From NCBI GenBank assembly GCA_001839685.1, contig MLAK01000909.1, forward strand, positions 19,513 to 48,138: a stretch of 28,626 bases of DNA, in the 5' to 3' direction. Shown piece after piece: positions 24,287 through 28,626 of the stretch (positions are counted from its first letter, which is position 1; the number at the start of each line of letters is the position of its first letter). Source of the stretch: Tritrichomonas foetus (taxonomy: Eukaryota > Parabasalia > Tritrichomonadida > Tritrichomonadidae). Below the pieces are notes generated by a model. It did no database searches. It had not been told where the DNA came from and saw only the letters and a program-made list of their open reading frames with translations. A program made the position numbers and the translations under genes.

Positions 24287-26398
24287 TTAAGTGTCACTAT
24301 CAAGAATTAGGTGATCATTTTCTTCACATTCTTCTTTCTTTGTATCTTTGCTACAATAAGCAAACACAAATATTAAAATACCAACTATTATAAAAACTGT
24401 CGGAAGAACAATTCCAACAACAAGATTCGTTGTGAAATTATTATCTTTATCTTCATTATTAGTTTCATTGTATTCGGATGATATTGTTGTAATGTTACTT
24501 TCATCATCAACATCTGGGAATTGAATCTCGAAATTATTTGGAATATAATTGTCATCAATGCTAACTTTTGCTTTTCCAATTTTTTTGAAGATAAAAACAC
24601 TTGCAGAAATTCGATGATCTTCCCATGAATCTCTTGAAAATACATATTTAATTGAATATTCTTTTTCATCTTTAATATCTCTAGAGTTTTTCATTTCTTG
24701 TGAAATTTTTAATACATTCTTTTGAGAATTATGATTTTGAATAATGTAGTTTTCACTTAATATTTCACTGCTTGTATAGTTCAGAAAACCTGATGTTCGA
24801 TGTAGTCCTGGATAAACTGTGAATTCCAGACCTTTAATCGTTTTTATATCTGTTCTTCGTAATGTTAGTGTTACTTTATGCGTTCCATTTGTAAAAAGAT
24901 GGAAAAATACATTATTTGAAACAGCAGATGAAGATGATAAAACAATAATTGTTGATGTTGATCCTTCAATAAGTTCCCAACCACGTGTGTCATAAACTAA
25001 TTCAATGTCTGATGTCACATTGATTCGAATATTCAAATTTTCAAGTGTAATCGAATCAAATAATCGTGTAAATTCTTTAAAATCAACAAAAGCATTCACT
25101 GAATTGATTCTTCCTTGGATTGAACCAAAATCATCCAAATCTAAATTCGTAATTTGCATTTTGGAAACTCCATTTGCATTAAAATTGCATTTATTAACAA
25201 CAAGATTTTTGGCTGACACTGTATCATCTAAATTTACACGCCATGTTGAATATTCAATACCACTACTAGACATATATAAATCACCTAAAATGTGAAAATT
25301 CTCAAAAGCTTGAATTCCTATAAAATTGATTGGATTTTCTTTAGTTCCAAAACTTGTTGGTGTGTAAATGAAAACATTTGGTGTTTCTGCAGAAATAATA
25401 TTTAATAAATAGGATCGCATATCTAATGTATTATTTACATACAGAATTAGTCTATCAAGTTTACTTTCAATATCAAGTGGACAAAGTTCGTTGCAAATAT
25501 AGACTTCATTCACAAAAATTGGGTCTTGATATAAAATTGTCGATCTTTCGAGCGAAAATTGTTGAATTCGAATATTTGTTGGTTTTCCATTGAATTTTAA
25601 ATTATAATCAGTATAAAAAGAGAGAATTGGTACTTTTTGAAAATCAATATTTTCAAAATTTGAAAATTTAATCTGTTGTATATCATTTTCAGTTGTTACA
25701 AGTGATTTTTCGATTTGAAAATCAAAACTAGGAAAAGTTTTCATATCTTCTTTGGCAATAATTTCAATATTACAGCCACTGTAAGAGCCACCTATATCAA
25801 ATGTCATCATCTCGAAATTAATTTGTGAAAAGTCAAAATTGAAGACAGAAGCTCCAGTTGTTTCAATTTGATTTTCCGAAAGAATTATTCCAAATTCTGT
25901 AGAATCAAAAGATTCATGACACATTAAACTGTTGTATAAAAAATTGAAATGACGACATTCAATTTGTTCAGGAGTTAAAATTTGACTTCCTAAAGCGAGT
26001 TCAAAAGAATCAACAATAATTTTTTGGCTTAATTTCACGTTACAATTCATCAGAGTTAAATTTTTGATTTGGTTTTCTCGTATTTTTAAAGTGATTGTGG
26101 AAAATTTTGATGGACTAATACATTCAACCCAGCCAATATCAGAATATGGTGTTAAGTCAACTTCTGGATATTCCAAAAGCAAATCAAAAATAAGAACAAG
26201 TCCGAATTTAAAATAATCATCTTTGTTTGCTTCAGCAAGCATTTTTTCAAAAGTGTTTTGAATGTTGACTGAGAAAAATGTGGCATCAATTAAATTAAAA
26301 TATCCTGGTTGATAAATCATGAAGGAATCACTGACGATACAACCACAAAGTGCAGCATTGGTTGACATACTGAAAGAGAAAAAAAATAGATACAGCAT
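24287..26398 (-). CDS. Type I membrane protein with dileucine sorting motif, family unknown
   Basis: A 703-residue protein when read from the ATG at 26398-26396; a longer frame begins only at a TTG. The N-terminus MLYLFFFSFSMSTNAALCGC is a likely signal peptide. A large, Cys-poor ectodomain, rich in Asn, Ile, Phe and Ser, follows, with at least eight N-glycosylation sequons (for example NLT, NNT, NVT, NGT, NYT, NIT, NET, NFT). A single hydrophobic span at about 656-680 (LVVGIVLPTVFIIVGILIFV) precedes a cytoplasmic tail of about 22 residues, CSKDTKKEECEENDHLILDS. Within the tail, ENDHLI fits the [DE]xxxL[LI] signal bound by AP-type clathrin adaptors, so sorting to endosomes or lysosomes, or endocytosis, is inferred. 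The repeating short beta-like segments suggest a beta-rich ectodomain, perhaps a beta-helix, but I recognise no family. Confidence 0.8.
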   Translation of the reverse strand: MLYLFFFSFSMSTNAALCGCIVSDSFMIYQPGYFNLIDATFFSVNIQNTFEKMLAEANKDDYFKFGLVLIFDLLLEYPEVDLTPYSDIGWVECISPSKFSTITLKIRENQIKNLTLMNCNVKLSQKIIVDSFELALGSQILTPEQIECRHFNFLYNSLMCHESFDSTEFGIILSENQIETTGASVFNFDFSQINFEMMTFDIGGSYSGCNIEIIAKEDMKTFPSFDFQIEKSLVTTENDIQQIKFSNFENIDFQKVPILSFYTDYNLKFNGKPTNIRIQQFSLERSTILYQDPIFVNEVYICNELCPLDIESKLDRLILYVNNTLDMRSYLLNIISAETPNVFIYTPTSFGTKENPINFIGIQAFENFHILGDLYMSSSGIEYSTWRVNLDDTVSAKNLVVNKCNFNANGVSKMQITNLDLDDFGSIQGRINSVNAFVDFKEFTRLFDSITLENLNIRINVTSDIELVYDTRGWELIEGSTSTIIVLSSSSAVSNNVFFHLFTNGTHKVTLTLRRTDIKTIKGLEFTVYPGLHRTSGFLNYTSSEILSENYIIQNHNSQKNVLKISQEMKNSRDIKDEKEYSIKYVFSRDSWEDHRISASVFIFKKIGKAKVSIDDNYIPNNFEIQFPDVDDESNITTISSEYNETNNEDKDNNFTTNLVVGIVLPTVFIIVGILIFVFAYCSKDTKKEECEENDHLILDSDT

Positions 26399-27004
26399 TA
26401 ACAAAAGGTAAAGATTTTGTAATATTACGAAAAAACTATTTAACCATTAATTCACCATATCCTTAGAAATTTACAAATCTCTAAAAAGTGTCAATTTTTG
26501 TGAATAGATCATTATTGTGTGTGTAATTATTCTTCATGAAGGCCACTTATTTTTGAATTTTGCAGTAGTGTTCGCGCTTATTACCAAGATTTTTCAAAAT
26601 CATTGGGCATAAGCGTGACCCTATTTTGCAGTTGCGCTTAAATTGGCATGAAGAAAAATATTTAGAGACCAATTATATTCTCAAATAATTTGATTTTAAA
26701 TTTATTATCGTCTCATCTTTTTTATATTTTCTCCATTCCCACAAAATATAAATTAGATGAATTGTTTTAAGAATATTTGAAAATGAAGTTTTCACATGAT
26801 AAATATTTTTTAAAATAATTTTCCATTATAGAATTCACGATAAATGCATTTTATTTTAGCAGAAATTATTCATGGGTGAATGTTTTGACCATTTAATTGT
26901 TCAATTTCTGAGTAATTTTGAAATAATTCAATATTGAGATAAAAAAGTGAAGTAATTGAATAAAATATTTATGAAAGACTATTCAGAATTTTACCCACGA
27001 CAAA
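26399..27004. other. Divergent promoter region with repeated GCGCTTA motif
   Basis: A 606-base gap between the membrane-protein gene (minus) and the tandem-domain gene (plus). Within 26530-26660 it is unusually structured: a CTTCATGAAG palindrome (26532-26541), a GGCC-containing AAGGCCA (26540-26546) and three copies of GCGCTTA or its complement. The remaining DNA is A+T-rich, without open frames of note. Confidence 0.55.
26574..26640. repeat. Three copies of a GCGCTTA-type motif
   Basis: GCGCTTA occurs at 26574-26580 and 26634-26640 on the plus strand, and TAAGCG (its complement minus one base) at 26610-26615. CG dinucleotides are scarce in the surrounding intergenic DNA. The cluster is about 175-240 bases upstream of the membrane-protein start and about 365-430 upstream of the tandem-domain gene. 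Confidence 0.5.
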
Positions 27005-27661
27005 ATGAGTCGACAACAGAGGCAGTCGCACGCAACAGAGACAGATGGAATGTCTGCTGAACAGCTTATGCAAAGCATTTATTACTGGATTGAGAATTCA
27101 AACGTTCATCTCATCGATAACATCGGATTCCGCGAAACTTATGAAAAACGCGATCTTTTCTCAGAGTTTAATGTCGGCGTACATTGTGATACTGATGGAA
27201 GGATAACAGTGATCCGCGCATCGTTTGTGCCCACAATATGTAAAATCATATCAAGTGTCCTTGGAAAAGCCGTAACGCCTGACATTTTCCAAGCACACTT
27301 GAAAGATAGAGCACCATCTGAAGGTGATTTTTTGGTTTCTTCATCTTCCAACGAAGATAATAATTCCAACGAATTAAAGCCCGCTGAACTCGATCCGGAG
27401 CAGCAAATGAAGTGCCTTTACTACTGGCTTGAAAGTTCTAAAATTTATCTTGTTGATACTATCGGATTTTTGGATACATATGAAAATCGAAATCTTCAAT
27501 CTGAATATAACGTGACTGTTCGAGCAAGCCCCGACAGGAAATACACTGTAATATATTCTTCATTTATTCCAACAATTTGCAGAATCTTCACTGATGTTCT
27601 TGGAAAGACCATTTCACCTGACATTTTCAATAGTTACTTGAAGAGTGATCCACCAAAGTAG
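27005..27661 (+). CDS. Protein of two tandem copies of an unrecognised 84-residue domain
   Basis: A 218-residue soluble protein with an internal duplication. Residues 17-100 align with 130-213 without a gap; I count 44 identities in 84 positions (52%). Shared signatures are EQ-M-YYW-E-S, L-D-IGF--TYE-R-L-SE-NV, TVI--SF-PTIC-I and VLGK--PDIF---LK. A charged, Ser/Asn-rich linker (about 101-129, with VSSSSNEDNNSNEL) separates the copies. Predicted mixed helix and strand with a closing helix; no signal peptide, membrane span or Cys cluster. I do not recognise the domain. The G+C content of the first third seems higher than that of the second copy. The ATG at 27005 is the first in frame and precedes the repeat by 16 residues. 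An A15 tract starts nine bases after the stop. Tandem copies suggest a binding or homodimer-like role, but that is inference. Confidence 0.85.
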   Translation: MSRQQRQSHATETDGMSAEQLMQSIYYWIENSNVHLIDNIGFRETYEKRDLFSEFNVGVHCDTDGRITVIRASFVPTICKIISSVLGKAVTPDIFQAHLKDRAPSEGDFLVSSSSNEDNNSNELKPAELDPEQQMKCLYYWLESSKIYLVDTIGFLDTYENRNLQSEYNVTVRASPDRKYTVIYSSFIPTICRIFTDVLGKTISPDIFNSYLKSDPPK

Positions 27662-28626
27662 AACAACAACAAAAAAAAAAAAAAATGAATTTAGAATCAA
27701 TAATCTATCGAATTTGAATAAAATACTTATATATTATAAATACTGAATTTCAATTATTTTTTTGATGAAACTAAACCAAATTGGGGGAGCTTTCTTCTGC
27801 CAATTGTTTGAGATTTCAAATGTTTTTAGATTCTATCATGATCTTTTGATATTAGAAATTAGTTTATCGATAACTTTAGTAATAATCAAAATGATATGAT
27901 ATTTTATAAGGAAAAATATGGAGATATCGCCAAAAAAAGAAAAATAATTTCAATTGTTTTCGATAAAATTGCTTCAATTATTGAATGCCAAAAGGAAAAA
28001 TATTATTTCGAATTTTTTCCATGGTATATATTATAATTTGCGATTTTTTGTTTTGAATAATTATTATATTAGTATTAGAAGATTATATTATTCATGGTAA
28101 AGTGAAATTCTAATTTTCTGATAAGATATTGGCATGGGAAGTTTTTGAATGAATTTTCATCGATTTTTATAACGTTCACAGGAAATATCAGTTTTGATCG
28201 AATTTACAGGAAAATCATATTATTTATTTGACTAATCGTGATTTTGAAAGTTGAAATGAACCATAGTCTAACAAAATGTTTCATTATTGCAATTTTATCT
28301 TAAATAATCAGATGAAAATGAATTTCCATAATCGAAATATTACTGTGTTGACGTTTTTTTTACTGACAAGTGTATTGTTAAAGTAGCTTTATCTTTCCCG
28401 ATGCTGATCAGCAATTAACGGTCACTCATATCAAAAAGTTTTTCATTTTCTCCAAAAAATGTCTTTTTCAAAAAATGGTAATTCAAAAATGCGAAATATT
28501 TGAGGATATTTAACTACATATGTAACTAAAGTTTAGTTACTAAACTTATCTACCAAATATCTAACGAAAATATTAACATCGAGGTTTACATACTGGTTTA
28601 AAATGCATCAAACTTGTCAATGTGAG
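27662..28626. other. Gene-free right flank
   Basis: These 965 bases contain no open frame worth calling. There is an A15 tract at 27671-27685 just behind the tandem-domain gene, long A+T-rich stretches, and overlapping palindromes near 28522-28547. A gene to the right may begin outside the window. Confidence 0.6.
28522..28547. repeat. Overlapping near-perfect palindromes
   Basis: GTAACTAAAGTTTAGTTAC (28522-28540) is a palindrome with 9-bp arms around one central base. AAGTTTAGTTACTAAACTT (28529-28547) is a second with 9-bp arms around one base. They overlap by 12 bases, giving an alternating array of TTTAGTTAC and its complement. Confidence 0.85.

Noticed and set aside
26399..26404. Extension of the membrane-protein frame to a TTG start
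   Set aside because: Nuclear protist genes start at ATG; the ATG at 26398 gives a complete signal peptide.
1..28626. tRNA, rRNA, CRISPR, transposase or viral genes
   Set aside because: I looked for T-loop-like GTTCGA stems, direct-repeat arrays with spacers and transposase motifs on both strands and saw none convincing; a covariance-model scan would be needed to exclude small RNAs.

Overview
The window looks like nuclear DNA of a protist, most likely a parabasalid (trichomonad), and in style closest to Tritrichomonas. All nine substantial genes are single uninterrupted reading frames. The DNA is strongly A+T-rich, especially between genes. TAA, TAG and TGA all serve as stop codons, so the genetic code is standard. 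The proteins are clearly eukaryotic (UBR box, HEAT-repeat coat accessory factor, Pol delta subunit, tubby, Rab). No transposon, tRNA, rRNA, CRISPR array or convincing intron was seen. The species assignment is inference; no lineage marker such as rRNA lies in the window.

Layout from left to right: a 10-bp tandem repeat at the left edge (1-53). A UBR4-like UBR-box protein (422-5422, minus) shares a divergent promoter region with a HEATR5/Laa1-like HEAT protein (5843-10498, plus). A PDI-like ER protein without any CxxC redox motif follows (10870-12486, minus). Next come a probably decayed small gene (12805-13245, plus), a THADA/Trm732-like tRNA-methylation cofactor (13328-17638, plus) and the DNA polymerase delta small subunit POLD2 (18075-19244, plus). 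After a 1.65-kb gap there is a tubby-domain protein (20898-22346, plus), a Rab GTPase (22979-23575, plus), a type I membrane protein with a dileucine sorting signal (24287-26398, minus) and a 218-residue protein made of two copies of an unrecognised domain (27005-27661, plus). The last 965 bases hold no gene. By my sum of the gene lengths about three quarters of the window is coding.

The genes do not form an operon-like pathway. Three of them touch membrane traffic: the HEATR5/Laa1-like protein (AP-1 accessory), the Rab, and the membrane protein whose tail carries an adaptor-binding type dileucine. The PDI-like protein belongs to the secretory pathway. UBR4-like, THADA and POLD2 are housekeeping factors of protein quality control, tRNA modification and DNA replication.

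Best leads: (1) the 218-residue protein with two gapless, 52% identical 84-residue repeats of a domain I cannot name; (2) a UBR4-like protein that keeps the substrate-binding half of UBR4 and ends before any E3 module; (3) a four-thioredoxin-fold PDI-like protein with no CxxC pair; (4) a THADA homologue in which the RRSAGLP-type motif is not recognisable; (5) a Rab with His at the catalytic Gln position; (6) paired overlapping hairpins and shared short motifs in promoter regions.
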